A stretch of DNA of 64,000 bases from Chionis minor. Taxonomy: Eukaryota; Chordata; Aves; Charadriiformes; Chionididae. The stretch covers positions 248,001 to 312,000 of the forward strand of contig VZSF01009049.1 in NCBI GenBank assembly GCA_013398295.1, read 5' to 3'. Shown in pieces: positions 37,783-50,875 of the stretch (the first letter of the stretch is position 1; each line of letters starts with the position of its first letter). A program made the translations under genes and the position numbers. The notes under the pieces were generated by a model. It worked only from the letters and a program-made list of their open reading frames with translations. It was not told the DNA's origin and ran no database searches.

Positions 37783-39188
37783 CTGGAAAAAAAAATAAAA
37801 ATAGAGAGAGCACAATATTTCAACAGCAGCACACAAAACCTGATCAAAACACATCAGCTCAGTATAAAAGAGTATTAAAACTATCCCCCATCAAAAAAAT
37901 ATTTTAGAAGTTCCATGTTAAGAAGAGGCATAAACTTCTATTTAAACTGGCAATTCAGAGGAAAAAAGGATTTTCATATGTATCATTTTTTGTACTTTTT
38001 ATTTAGTATAAATGGGATAGGTCTGCAGAGAGCTGAACCATGGATGAATGCTTAAAATCAGTTGAAGTATGAACTGCTCAGTTAAATCTGCATGGGCTAT
38101 GATAAGTCATTATATTGTGTTGCTCATTAAGCCTAAATTCTTTTCAGTTTTACCCAGAGTCCACACTATTGTAACGCTCAGTGTTTTGGCTTCAGTGCCC
38201 AGTTGCTCCCTTTGCTTCCTCAGAAGAGCTCTTTAAACATACTCGCATGCAAGCGTTTTTCTAAAACTGGTTATTAAAAATAACTACTGGGAAAAAGTTG
38301 ACTTAAATAGTTATTATTAAAGTGCTCTACATCCATGATTTTTTTTCTTGGGGCTTCTAGTCTACATTAAAATATAACATTTTATTCTAACGGAAAGTAT
38401 AAGTTCATCTAAATATTATTTTTCTGGCCAAAAAAATATGCTGCTGTTTGTAAATGAAACACTACAGATAAAGTTTTGTGTGAGTTTTAAGATTGTTTTG
38501 GTAAATATATATATGAAAAAATATTTGAAATTATTTTCTCCATTTTTAGCCCACCTCCCTAAAACTAGGTCTATGCTAGCTTTGAAAAAATCATTGCTGG
38601 ACTAGAAGGGGATATTTATTAGCTGGATGCCTGAAGAAGATGCAGCCTTCCAACCTCCTGCTGGGTGTCTTTACACCTGGCTTGTTATCTACACTGCCTT
38701 TGTGTTTCAGAAAGCAAAATGCACCTTTACAATGGGATTTGCACCACCAATTTCAGGTAGGGATCAAATGCTCTTTAAGGTGTCTGTCTCTCTAACTTCA
38801 CTGGGAGGTTAGATGGCTGGCTTACAAACGAGACTTAGCTTTCAGAACACTAAATTTATGTTAGAAGAAGCCTTCAGTTTTTATCTTATTAAAGAAAGGA
38901 GACTGTTGATACTGGAAAATTAAAATGATAAAGCTGTATTTTTTTTTCCCCATCCTCTTGTCTTAGTTTGCAAAACATCCAGCTTTTCTAAACAACCAAC
39001 CAAGAAATAGATCCTCCAATGTGATTGGAAGTTAGGGTATATAATAATAAAGCCACATTTTGCTATAAAATTTAACTTAGAACTCTGCACCCTTTGGATA
39101 GTAGGCAACACTTAGGAGAATACATCAAATGAACACGATCTGTTAGAGAAGGTGCAGACTTGTGCCTGGTGCTGGCCTGCCTACTGAC
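37783..39188 (-). other. IMPG1 intron (1.4 kb)
   Basis: AT-rich intronic sequence with a short TA run at about 38,503-38,513. No repeat element or exon is recognised. Confidence 0.85.
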
Positions 39189-39442
39189 CATCAGTAAACT
39201 GAAGTGTTCCAAGGTCCACTGGCAGTGACTGGTCTTCGTGGAGTGCGATGGCAACCAGTTGCTGAAGGTCTGTTACTGTGAGTTTAGTTGCTGATATTTC
39301 CCTCTCTTCCTTCGGAGAAAGTGGAATTTTTTCATTTTCAACCTTATTAGATCCAATAGTTGAGATGTCATCTGCTGTGCTTTTGATTTCTGAGCCATCT
39401 CTCTCAAAGTTTACCACATATCGTGCTATAGTGCTGCTTGAT
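39189..39442 (-). CDS. IMPG1: IMPG1 exon: SEA domain 1, C-terminal part and linker
   Basis: The acceptor is CATCTTCTTGCAG|ATCAAG and the donor ACTGATG|GTCAGT. It gives 84 full codons. It starts KSSSTIARYVVNFERDG, a SEA strand, then an acidic/polar linker, then ATKLTVTDLQQLVAIALHED and QSLPVDLGTLQFTD. The last part aligns with human IMPG1 EEEQSLDVGTIQFTDE. SEA1 has no G-S-V-V-V-type cleavage motif here, so it is probably not autoproteolytic. Human has a short extra segment (PKKEKDG) before SSST. I saw no matching microexon, and direct splicing keeps frame. Confidence 0.94.
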
Positions 39443-42400
39443 CTGCAAGAAGATGCAAAAATGCCCAGTGCAGCAAAATTAGTTACTGGCTGAGGACCAA
39501 CTTTTCAAACAAACAAATAATAATAAAAAAAAAGGTATGCAACCATAACATATCTTCTGTAAGAACAATGTAGATACACTTCTTTCTAATGAGACTGTCA
39601 TGTTCAAATTACTTTTGTTATACCTAAACCCTTTTTTCTTCTATGCATAATTTTTAATAAAAGTGCCAATATTGAAGAAAACTATAAAAATGTTCTAATA
39701 TAATCCAGTTTACGCTGACTACTCAGAGACCTGTAGCACTGGTAATATAGTTTGAAGTAATTGATTATTGGTTCAAACAGTCATCAATGCATGCTGGGGT
39801 CACTAGAAACCATAATCACCTGTTAATTGTACAGGAACCTATAAAAAGTTATTAGACAGTTCATAAAAATACAGATAAGCAAAACCAATATCACATCTGG
39901 GGCAATTTTTTACTCATTTTTGAAAATAGGAGGAAAGTTAGCTAATGTAGCAAGCAAATAACTTTTCAGAATGGGAGTTAGCTTTTCCAAGTCCAAATGA
40001 ATGTATATATCCTCTCCCTAGATGTACTTGTTTAACAGAAGTCTCAAATTTTCACAATTTTTAATACATCTTTTTCCATAAATGCTAAATTCACCTCATT
40101 AAAATGAAAAATAATGAGTACATTGTAAAACATTTGTACTCCACTGTGTTGCTTTTTATAATATCAAATAACTGGAGAGTGAGGAATTTCACTTTAGCTA
40201 GTATGTGCTATGTATTTACATTTATACGACATTACAAGAATTCAGGAAAAGATTAGACAATTCTTCCTTTTAAACTGTAAGTAGAAGAGAAATTCTTGGA
40301 ACTGCTAGAAAAATTATTCCCAAGCAGCACTTTTAAGTAACAACAAAAGACTCTGTAGCTGTTTGTATTACCACTCAAAAGCTCCCTGCATTTTATCAAG
40401 CTAGTAACTGGTCCCTTTGCCATTCCATCTGGCCTGATAGTGGAGGTAACAAATCAAATTCTACATACTTATTGAAGATAATGTGAATATGGGAATATAG
40501 CTGGAAACAGCAGATGAAAAATGGAAATTTAAATATGAAGATATGAAGTTTCTCTTTTTTTTTTTTTTCATTTTCATTTTCAGTTTATGACTGAGAGAGA
40601 TCTCTACTCATCTGAATGTGAATTTTCTTAGGTCAAACAATTTTCTTTCTTTGAGAGAGAGCCTCACAAAATTTCCTTACATAAACCTTTCAGGTTAAGG
40701 CAAAAACTGTCCCTGCTGCTTTATACCACAGATGTTGTACTTAGGCAGAAGACAAATCAATTCACTTTGTCACATCAAGATGGAGGACATTTATTGATGT
40801 ATCTATCCACACCTAATAGTCTATAAAATGATTAATTTTAATTATGAATTACAGACAAATTACCCATCTTTCTCCTTCTTCTGTCTTCATTTCATCACAG
40901 AAGAAAGGTGTGATAAAGGATTGCAAAAGAAAGAAAAACAGAGATTCATTTCAATGATGTAAATCAATGAGTTGTACATCAAAAACATCTTTTGGCAATT
41001 TATCTTAGCTTCTATGTGTCATCTATAAGTTTTATCTCTGTGTGAAAATGACAGCCAACTCTCCATCATTTCGCTTTTCCCTGTCAAACATTGGGCTTCT
41101 CCAAGTTTTGAGTGAGGAAACAGGAATTTTAGTTTCCTTTAATAGTTTGAAATATCTGCTTTCCTATTTCCCACTACAAATGGTGCAATTTGAGCACTGT
41201 CATTGCTAATCTATATCTTTATGGTGGCGATGAACACCTGTGACAGTAGTAGCAACTATTACAGTTATCACACATGGTGCCTACTCTGATCCTAGTCACA
41301 GGGGTAACTTGACCAATTAATTACCTCTGGAAGACATGCCTATGTTGACTTGCGGTAATATAATGCCCTGTTATTTTCCCTGATAAATTCTCTAGCATAT
41401 GTCTAATGTTGTTCTTCCATATTGCCTTGTGGGAAATGCTGCTAAGATATGTAGCTACATGGATAAGGGAGAATGGACAGCAACACCTGTCTTTGCTGAT
41501 CTGTAATGCTCAGGAGCTAACTAAATGATGGGAAGCACTAGATGATGGGAAGCAATCCTGGTCTTCCGCATTCATGAATGTATTTTCACATCAGCTCCTA
41601 AAATCATGATACTAAATAGAAATGGATCCCAGATCTCCTGGAGTCACAACTGAAAGAGGTTAGTTATTGCAAGTTGTAACTGAGATGCTACTACAGTTTT
41701 TCTCTGGAGTAGCCAGCTTTTTCTTTTCTTACTTTCATTAACAAAACGTAAGCAACTCATTTTCACTCTATTTCACTCTTGTCTCTCCTTTCCCCCAGCA
41801 ATTTTGCAGGGAGAAAAGCTAAGAAGTATGCTGTTGTCTAAAATCTCATTGCTGTATGAATATTCTTCAACACGTATTAAATACTACCAGGACCGAAAGT
41901 TCCCGATGCCCTGTCATAAACATGTATAAATTTATGTCTTTCTTCCTGCTCTTTATTCCCTTTCAATTTTATGTTATTTCTTAATATTAGTAATTTGGTT
42001 TTCCCTTGATTCTTTACATAATGTGCTCTTATCTACAGAAGCCTAACCGTATCAAATCCTCAGTTTCTGGTCCCCTCTCCCCTGTAGATTCTACATTGAA
42101 AAAATACACAGCAGCTTGTATTAGCAGTAAACATACAAGGAAGCTAAAACTAAAACAAATGGCAAGACAGAACACAAATCTATTAAAAATGAGACATTTT
42201 AAATTATTTGAAACACCTATGGGAAGTTTTATACGTGTGACCTTGTATCCTTCTGCAGCTTTCTCTTGCCAAGGCAACTTCACTATGATCTATGAAGGGC
42301 ATTGGACCCCCACACGAAAAATAGCCACCTAAGTAGTCATACTCCTAACTCCCTTTATCTTGTCATTTGAGAAAGTCCTTAATACAATGTAAATTTTAAT

Positions 42401-42617
42401 ACAAAAAAATGTAAATGTCAATACAAAACCTCGTAGTCTCACTTGGGATGTGTTTGCATGTCTCTCCATATTGTCTCTGTGTTGTTCCCAGAAATCTATC
42501 TTCTGTTTATAGCGATACACACCCTACTATTCTATAGGTCTCTTCATGTTAGAGGGAAAGAAGAAAGAGGAGAATCCTAGTAGCCAATAGAAAAATGAGT
42601 CCCATTTTCTTACTTAC
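39443..42617 (-). other. IMPG1 intron within SEA1 (3.2 kb)
   Basis: AT-rich, with a poly(T) run at about 40,555-40,569. Human IMPG1 has a few extra residues (PKKEKDG) at this junction. I looked for a microexon encoding a similar basic peptide and saw none that I could support. Confidence 0.8.
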
Positions 42618-42676
42618 TTAAATCCTAATACACGTATCTCCTTGAATCCTGGAAGTTTCTCAAATATTTTTTGCAT
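42618..42676 (-). CDS. IMPG1: IMPG1 exon: SEA domain 1, middle (59 bp)
   Basis: The acceptor is GTTTTTCTATAG|ATGCAA and the donor GGATTTAA|GTAAGT. It encodes MQKIFEKLPGFKEIRVLGF plus two bases. Human IMPG1 has [20 protein letters not shown], so identity is very high. This is helix 1 and the turn into strand 2 of SEA1. Extending to the second in-line GTAAG would add a TAA stop, so the first donor is the one used. The AA overhang plus A of the next exon gives Lys. Confidence 0.94.
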
Positions 42677-45600
42677 CTATAGAAAAACATAAAATCATGA
42701 ATTCAGTGTAAGCAAGCACAGGTTGACTGCCTAGACAATATTTTTAATATTTCAGAAAAAGCTTTAGAAAACAGTCTCAACTGCCCTCTTTGTTGTATCA
42801 TCATTGCTCAACTTAAACACAATATTTGGTTTGTGTATGTTGTCTGTATTATCTGTTAATAGGCAAAATGAAGTATAAAATAGAGGGGTTTTTAGTAATG
42901 TAATTATGTAAATCAGTGATAATATAGTTCATAATAGAGCAAGTCAAACAACATGAGTCAAATATTTTTCTCATTTTCAGCAATTTTAGTTCATGAATAA
43001 TTTTGTGATTCAAGCCACTTTCACAGTAAATTGTTAATTATTTAGAAATATTAACCAAATACAGATGAATTAAGATCATTTGACAAATCATTTAGAAATT
43101 TAACAATTTTAACTGTCTTGTATAAATAGAATAGCATCATATATATTTTAATTCTAATGTAAACAAATGTACAATTACATGGTTTTGAATAGAAGAGACA
43201 ATATGAAGAATAAACTATGAGCATAAAAGGTGAATTTTTCAGACTTTAGGATAATTAGTGTTTTTATCAGCACATCAAGAATTAACAGTGTTTTGAGATC
43301 CAAATGATTGATCTTTTGGTCTTTTCTAGTTGTAGCAACATTTATACAGCTAAATCAAATTAAATATTTTGTGTACATCTACTATGTCAGAGGAAAGGGA
43401 TATGTTTAATACACACAGTTCTACAGTTACTTTCTGACTCACTTCCTGGTCATGTTAAGTACCAGGCAAAATATGGTCAAAGCCTTTCATCTGGAAGCAA
43501 AGCTGGTCGAGTTGAGGGAATTCAGCAATTGAAAAGAAGTGAAGCAGCCTTCCAATTCATCATATCACTTAAAAAGTATTTGTACTGATGTGGAGATCTT
43601 TCCTGTTCCTTAACTATATGATTCTGTACAAACCTAGCACACATTTAACAGAATCACAGAATCACAGAATGTTAGGGGTTGGAAGGGACCTCTGAAGATC
43701 ATCTAGTCCAACCCCCCTGCTAGAGGAGGTTCACCTACAGCAGGTTGCACAGGATGGCATCCAGGTGGGTTTGGAATGTCTCCAGAGTCAGAGACTCCAC
43801 CACCTCTCTGGGCAGCCTGTGCCAGTGCTCTGCCACCCTCAAAGGAAACAAGTTCCTCCTCATGTTCAGGTGCAACTTCCTGTGTTCAAGTTTGTGCCCG
43901 TTACCTCTTGTCCTGTCACTGGGCACCACTGAAAAAAGACTGGCCCCCTCCTCCTGGCACCCTCCCTTTAAGTATTTATAAGCATTGATGAGATCCCCCC
44001 TCAGTCTTCTCTTCTCCAGACTAAAAAGACCCGACTCCCTCCACCTTTCCTCATAAGAAAGTTGTTCCAGCCTCCCTTGACCTGCTTGCTACTCTCTTCC
44101 TGATGCACCCCAGGATGCCATTGGCCTTCTTGGCCACAAGGGCACATTGCTGGCTCATGGTCACCCTGTTGTCCACCAGCACTCCCAGGTCCCTATCTGC
44201 GCAGCTGCTTTCCAGCAGGTCAGCCCCCAACCTGTAATGGTGCATGAGGTTTTTCCTCCCCAGGCACAGGACCCTACACTTGCTTTTGCTAAATTTCGTT
44301 AGGTTTTTCCCTGCCCAACTCTCCAGCCTGTCCAGATTACGCTGAATGGCAGCACAGCCTTCCGGTGTGTCAGCCACCCCTCCCAGTTTTGTGTCATCAG
44401 CAAACTTGCTGATGGTACACTCTATACCTTCATCCAGGTCATTGATTAATATATTGAACAGGACTGGACCTAGTACTGACCCCTGGGGAACGCCCCTAGT
44501 TACAGACCTCCAAATAGTCTCTGCCCCACTGACCACAACCCTCTGAGATCCACCTGTCAGCCAGTTTTCAATCCACCGCACTGTCCATTCATCTAACCCA
44601 CACTTCCTAAGCTTGCCTATGAGCATGCTGTGGGAGACAGTGTTGAAAGCCTTGCTGAAGTCAAGGTAGACAACATCCACTGCTCTCCCCTCATCTATCC
44701 ATCTAGTCATGCCATCGTAGAAGGCGATTATCAGATTAGTCAGACATGACTTCCCTTTCGTGGATCCATGTTGACTACTTCTGATAACCTCCTTTTCCTC
44801 CAGATGCTTGGAGATGATGCCCAGAACAAGTTGTTCCATTATCTTTCCAGGGAGGGAGGTGAGGGTTTCCAGGGATGGAAAACTCATTCATTCATGTGTG
44901 AGAGTTTGTCAGAACTGGTAGGGAAAAGGCAGTCAGACCCATAGCTTTCTCTGCATCTCATGTAGGTTTAGTGAAGAAGAAGTAGCAGAAGTAATGTAGC
45001 AGTAGCATCAGTTATGTAACCACAATACAAGGTTTCAGCCACACTGTATCAGCCTAGATATCTTTTTCATTGCAGCAAGCAGAAGGGAGGCTGAAGTCTA
45101 GTGCAAAAATGGCCTACCATCTACACTCCTTTTGCTCAGAGGACAGTAGGAAAGGAACTGAGGTTGATACTTCCTTTTGAGCTTGGCCTGACTTAGTAAA
45201 AGTGGTGCAGAAGTAGCAACTAGACCATGGGAAGATTTGAAATGTTATTCATGTGACTAAAGCTCACTGAAAGTAACAGAGATTAAGGTCCTAAATCACT
45301 AGGATGCAATTAATTTTCCTAAACGTAGGCAAGCACTATCGTTTTAGATGCCTTAAGATCATATTTTGCTCAGCTGCTGGTTCAAAAGAGTGCAGTTGTC
45401 TCATATTTGAGAAGTCCTTGCAGATGTGTTTGATAACATGGGGCACCTAAATTGCCACCAGATGTCCATATTTAGGCAACTGAATCCCATTTTAGCCAAG
45501 TTCTACCAGCTGACTCTTGCATGGGCTCTGTTCAATCTCTTCTTGGCTATCTTTATATCATGATGAGTTGATGCTTTCTTTTAACTGTATGCACATATGT

Positions 45601-46885
45601 AGCTTCCTATTCCCTACTTCTGCCAAATGAATCTTGATTTACTGAGTAGCAGTAGCATCTGAATCTGCATTCTGGTTTTCATGTCATTTTCAATGTCTGT
45701 GGTGACATACAGATGTACTTCTGAACATTTGCACTGTAGTATCTGCTGTAACTCTTCCCTCTTGCCATGTCCTGGAACGAATTAGAACCTGAGCTTGGAA
45801 CTCCATGGCCCCAGCCTTTGTAAGGGCTTCTCTGGAATTTGTACAGGAGCTCATGTAGCTGGATGAGGTTTTAATTCTGAGTCTAATCTCCTCACTCTCA
45901 CTCTTTGAGTGCACTTGTTAAACTGTCTTGTATCAAAATTGCCCTCGGCTTCCTCCATGACATGTCTTTGGAGGAAAGCACATCAGGTGTATTTCATGGT
46001 ACTGGACAAATCATTTTCTATTCAACATTGCATGCCAAGTGACAGATAAAATTTCATGACAATGGAAAGTAATCCAACAATGAATAAATTTTTCATTTTA
46101 CACCCTCCTGTTACTGAGATTAATGAAATAACTTAAAAGTCAGATTGCTAAATCACACCATTATGTATGTAGTAAACAAAGGCGGTTCTGTTTGAGGATA
46201 ATACTGGAAATCTCCAGAGAAACCACCTTTTAATCAACTCTGCCAGTACATCCTTCACCACTTTTCTGTGAATATCTGAAACTGAACCAGTATAGTGAAA
46301 TAGCTTGCACTAAGGAATGCTCATGAAACTGATGAGAAGCTTTAGTGAATTTTACTAAGAAAACCTTTTGGGAACCTCAAGTCATTAACTGCTATCTATT
46401 AAATTGATAGCTGAACATTCAGTTAATATTATTAATTATATGAAAACACCACAGATGTTCCAGTTCTTACAGAAAATGTGGTAGTGCACAACAAAATTAC
46501 TGGAAGTCCTTTGAAGAATAGTTCAGACAACAGTAGCTAATTACTTTTAACATTTATATTACATTTCTCATTAGGTTTACTGTAGAAAATTGTGATGAAG
46601 TACTGTACAAGAATTCCTGATTAAGTCCAAATGATATTGCTGATGTCTGCTATGTCTGCTGACAAAGATGCTGGCTTGCCATCTTGGTGGCTGAACAGAT
46701 GGCCCAAATGAGGGGAAAAGCTGGCTATACATGAAGGAAAACTGAAGGTCTTGAGACAACAGGAGTTATCTATTTCAAATGAGGGCAGTAGATTCTAGTT
46801 CTGTTTCACGGTGAAGAAAGTTTTATATTATGAATCTCAAACAAGGTACAAAGCTAACATTTTGGCATTCACTCAGTCTCCTTAC
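42677..46885 (-). other. IMPG1 intron within SEA1 (4.2 kb)
   Basis: Holds one large CR1 element (43,651-44,870). The rest is unremarkable AT-rich intron. Confidence 0.85.
43651..44870 (-). mobile_element. Large CR1 LINE fragment with reverse transcriptase core (minus)
   Basis: On the minus strand an open frame of about 278 codons covers the second half of the reverse transcriptase. Visible are [20 protein letters not shown], then [20 protein letters not shown] (motif A), [20 protein letters not shown] (template-grip motif B) and [18 protein letters not shown] (catalytic FADDT). The frame stops at an internal deletion of about 134 bp at 44,072. Beyond it the C-terminal segment ([20 protein letters not shown]) and 3' UTR continue to the ATTCTGTGATTCTGTGATTC tail. 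Young-looking CR1-J-like copy, not full length. Confidence 0.95.
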
Positions 46886-47032
46886 CTGTAGCTGAAACTT
46901 GGCAGCGAGTTGTCGGTACTGTGGGGAGTTGGGATCATTAAGTTCAGCTGTGTACTCCTGATCAGTGAGAGTGACACTGAATTCTACCATTTGCTCCACA
47001 GGCAGTTCTGGGACCGTATTTGTTCCCAGCTC
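46886..47032 (-). CDS. IMPG1: IMPG1 exon: SEA domain 1, first part
   Basis: The acceptor is CTCTTCTTTTCCAG|GAGCTG and the donor CTACAG|GTAAGG, with both ends in phase 0. The 49 codons run from ELGTNTVPELPVEQMVEFSV through TLTDQEYTAELNDPNS to PQYRQLAAKFQLQ. This is the opening strand and first helix of a SEA domain: V-F-S-V-L, then the polar Y..EL.D..SPQYR.L..KF pattern. Human IMPG1 has [20 protein letters not shown] here. SEA domains are found in extracellular, O-glycosylated proteins. Confidence 0.95.
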
Positions 47033-48231
47033 CTGGAAAAGAAGAGGAGAGGAGAAAAAGGGGAGAAATAAAACTAAGTGATTTTTTTCATCACATTTCA
47101 GTATTTAATACGTAGAAGGGTTCCCTTTTAAGACCGTCCCCAAATAACTTTCTGAACCATATCCTAAAAAGGGCAATGGTTACTAGCCACATCTGTTGGC
47201 TTAATTCTTCTGCCTTTGCAAACAAGTTTCTATTACTGTGACTTGACAGTTGCCTTTGATATGTACATACCATCCCAGTGTTCCACTGCCAATGTATTTT
47301 ATTACACAAAAAAGCCTTTTTTTTTTTTTTCTCTTCTGAATAAAACCTTTCAGGGTTCTATACAGTTTGGCTGTTAAAAATATGAAGGTCTTGGAACACA
47401 AAACAGGTTTTTCTTTACTGCATATACTGCATATACACTGCATGTTTATACTTGGATACTCAGTATGCTTTTAACACTTTTTAATATTTTTCTTTGCTCA
47501 AGGCCAATTCTACGGTCAGCCAAGCTTTTTGTTCCTTGGATAAACAAACAAACACAACAAGAGCAAGGCAACAATCAAGAAGAAACTGGCCCAAAAGAGA
47601 TGCAAGCTTATCAGGGGTTTCCACTTCTGCTGCCAGGTGGGTTGGCACAAGGCTGCTGGAGACATCTGTCCCATAACAACCTAGGTTTTGATACCTTCCA
47701 AGAATGAGCAGAACTGAGAAATATGTGCAATTATGGTGTGTCAGGGGATAAGAGAGAAAATAAGAAGTTAATAGAATAAAGAATGAATGAAACAGGAGAG
47801 AACACTTTCTGCACCCATTGAGTCTGTGTAACTCAGCTTGCTAAGTCATTCCTTAGTATGTCTCAGTTCTAGAGGAAAGTATGTTTTCTGTTGTATATAA
47901 AACCACATCTCATCAGTTAGAGAAAAAACATTCTGTAATGTTTTTTTCATTAAACAAAGGCTTCAGGAATATGCACTTTGTATATAGCTGCCCTATGACT
48001 TTTGAGGAGCCAGCATTTAGGGACCTGCTAACAACGGGCTGGGCCACGAAAAATTGAGGCGGCTTATAACATAGAGGAACTGGTTAAAGCTGATCTCCTG
48101 GTACATCTCAAACATCACAAATAAGCGATTTCAAAACCATTTTTTCCTCATATTCTATCTGCTTTCTCATCCCAACAGCTATGGTACAGGTAGGTAATAT
48201 ACAAGAAAAGAGGAAAAGAGGCTACCCTCAC
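47033..48231 (-). other. IMPG1 intron (1.2 kb)
   Basis: A phase-0 intron with a poly(T) run at about 47,318-47,330. No element is recognised. Confidence 0.85.
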
Positions 48232-48323
48232 CTTTACAGGCGTCTTCGTGTCATTAACAATTTCGTTGAGCAGCGTGCCGTTAGGTACCAGGGCATATGG
48301 AGAGAGGGATGTGCCGGGGGAGC
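48232..48323 (-). CDS. IMPG1: IMPG1 exon: linker with NGTLLNEI motif
   Basis: The acceptor is CTTAAAACCCCCACAG|GCTCC and the donor GTAAAG|GTGAGG. The carried G plus GC gives Gly, followed by 30 codons: SPGTSLSPYALVPNGTLLNE then IVNDTKTPVK. It aligns with human IMPG1 [20 protein letters not shown]. Two sequons are visible (NGT, NDT). The exon lies inside a longer unrelated plus-strand open frame (48,181-48,444) that is a shadow. It ends in phase 0, matching the phase-0 start of the next exon. Confidence 0.9.
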
Positions 48324-49374
48324 CTGTGGGGGTTTTAAGGTAAAATCAGGCAAGAACAGGTTTGCATATCAAGAATCTTCCCCTTCCGCTGTTGGTCAGG
48401 TGTCAGCTCGCTGCAGAAGCTTTCCTTATGTAGGGTGTGTTTAAGCACAACCCTGCACTAGTGAAAGGTGGCCATGACTTACAGCGCGGGTAAAGCTGCT
48501 AATTTTTGTACAATAGACAGCCTTTCTTTCCAGGTCAGACCACCAGTAGTGTTGCATGTGTGTGACTGGAGGCAAAAGTGGCACTGACTATGCATCAATG
48601 AAATTGTGTGAATTAAATAATAGTATTTGATCATTTCCTGTCATACTGCGTTATATACCACCAAATGTCTAAACTTGATTTTGCCAATTGAGATGTTTGT
48701 CTCTATGATAGCCACCTTTCTCTAAGGCTCAATTTAAAGTAATAAGAGCCTTTGGCAGCGTTTTCCTGCTAAAGGCAAAATTACCATGCTGGAAGTCACT
48801 ATGAATAAAATTCTGTCACATTTGTCCCTTGTAAAAATATGCATGGAGGATGTTTCCTCCTTGAACCAAAATACTCATATTTACAGATTTTTATCACTGC
48901 ATGAATTTCTAACGTTATTTTACAGAACTGTATGTAGCACACAAAAGTGTTGGTAGGTCTAATTGGAATAATCTGCTCCAATTAATGTCTTGGCATCACT
49001 GTGACTTTCTGGCTAAAGTAATTCTTTATCTTCATCTGCTTGCTTATTTTGGTTAACGAAATGCAGCAGCCGACACTCTAGATGTTATTTCATAACTAAA
49101 GCAAAATTAGCTCTACTGTCTACTCTCCTGAAACTAGAAAACATATGCATTTAAAGACTGTGAAACAAACCCGGAATGCTACATTTAAATAGCAGACATG
49201 CTGTAAAGAATTCAAAAAATGTTTCTTGTATATTATTTGCTAAAGCATTTTCATTTTACTTCACTGAACTCGTCATGCTTCTACTGCATTCATTAAATTA
49301 CAACCCTCTAAGATCTATGAATCATTGCTTTCAGAAATTCTAATTAATGGGCAGAGCAAGCAGATTTGTTTTAC
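48324..49374 (-). other. IMPG1 intron (1.05 kb)
   Basis: A phase-1 intron. Nothing beyond splice signals is recognised. Confidence 0.85.
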
Positions 49375-49442
49375 CTGTAGAAATGGAAGGAATGTCTTCG
49401 AGCTTTTTGCCACCTGTTTTCTCTGTGGATATTTCATCTTTC
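49375..49442 (-). CDS. IMPG1: IMPG1 exon: acidic/basic linker before SEA1
   Basis: The acceptor is TTTGATTGATAG|GAAAGATG and the donor TCTACAG|GTAAAA. One base completes the Arg codon of the microexon, then 22 codons follow: KDEISTEKTGGKKLEDIPSI and ST. One base (G) is carried on. KDEIS.EKT..E matches the human IMPG1 stretch KDEISAEKTLGE. It links the Cys-containing N-terminal region to SEA1. The sequence is hydrophilic, with no cysteines and no recognised domain. Confidence 0.9.
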
Positions 49443-50830
49443 CTATCAATCAAATAGAAATGAGTGATTTAATGATCAGCATGCTGTACTGGCAATGGTA
49501 AAGGTGTAAAAAACCTGTAGAAGTGACCCTTATATTAAATGTACTTTAAATGAGAGAAGTTATTTCTAATGGAATATTTTATAAGCTGGTTAAACAGGCA
49601 ATGGAACAGTAAGTAGATCATATTCTATATTGAACAGTTTATATATTTGATTTCCTTCAATATGGTATTTGCTCTTACAGTGAACAAAAATGCTGATCTA
49701 TTACTCCACCAAGGACTACCAATCCTGTGAGGAGTCTTCTCATGAGGTTTCATGACTGATTTTCTCTGAGCAGTTAGAGGGATGGGGTCACAGAGATTAA
49801 ATCAGTGCACAGGGGCTGCTTTTTCTCTCTTTGAAGTCTATGAATGGCTGACCACCAACTAAAATGGAAACAAGAGTTCCTGTACATTATCTAAACCAAC
49901 TATTACCTCCTTTGTTATACCTCATTCTATCAAGATAGCTCAGTGAGGACTTTGACCTTCTAATTCTGGAGCCAATGGACATTTCATGGTTCCAAGGGTG
50001 TTTGGTGTGAGGATAGGATGGGTGGACTTACTGTTCAGTTGTCAGCCTGCATTATAATACCATAAGGACGCTTCCAACTAATGATAGTTGCAAATCAGAT
50101 TCCTGAATCAAGATTATTATGAGTTGCAGGAATGTTTATGTTTGGATCTGGATGTAATACTTGTGGGTTAATGCCTACCATGGTCCCTATGGCAGACAGC
50201 TGAAAGCTCAAGTGAAAATATGGTGGGTATGATGTACAGATGATTTGCCTTGCATCACAGGATTTTTTTTTTCTTATTGTTGATATTATTTTCTGTCGTA
50301 AGTTTTACTGTCATGTGCTGATGAAGAAATTTTGGAACTGAGACTGTTAGCTTGCCTGGAAAGCAGAAATTGTCTGCATAGGTAAGTACATTTTATAGAA
50401 GGTTTGTCAAAGATTCCTGCAGTTAAGGAATAATTTCTGGAATAATTTCTGCTCTCAAACCAGATTTTTATTCATTTGTAGCTTTTGGAAACATTCAAAT
50501 TCTTAGATAAGAATCTTCTAAGTGACATTCTGAGATTTTTCTTTCCTGAAACTGGAGAGTGAAGAATTTCACTTGTTTCCGGTGCTAAAACCCAAACATG
50601 GGTGTGTGTGGAAACAAACACAACATGAAATAAAAAGCCCAGTCATGGAAATAAATAAGAATAGAATTCCTCAAAATTTCTATGGAAATACCTGTTATTA
50701 ACGCAGTGCATACAGGTGGAGTGTTTGTGAAAACTGATATGAGTGAAAGAACTAAGGGCATCACAGCTGTGCAGCGTGGTGTTAACTGAGACAACATGAA
50801 GCTTGTAGCATAGACAGAAAAGACATTTTC

Positions 50831-50850
50831 TGTCTTTCTATAGAAAGACA
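50831..50850. repeat. 20-bp perfect palindrome
   Basis: TGTCTTTCTATAGAAAGACA equals its own reverse complement over all 20 bases. It is followed directly by two copies of a 13-bp unit. Confidence 0.9.
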
Positions 50851-50875
50851 TTTCTATACAGGATTTCTATACAGG
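50850..50875. repeat. 13-bp perfect tandem duplication
   Basis: ATTTCTATACAGG occurs twice back to back, starting on the last base of the adjacent palindrome. Confidence 0.9.

Noticed and set aside
43745..44546. Plus-strand open frames of 60-80 codons across the CR1 at 43.7-44.5 kb (and the same at 53.9-54.7 kb)
   Set aside because: They are antisense shadows of the CR1 reading frame; the same frames recur in both copies because the DNA is duplicated.
48181..48444. 87-codon plus-strand open frame
   Set aside because: It overlaps a well-supported minus-strand IMPG1 exon (48,232-48,323) and has no homology or splice context.
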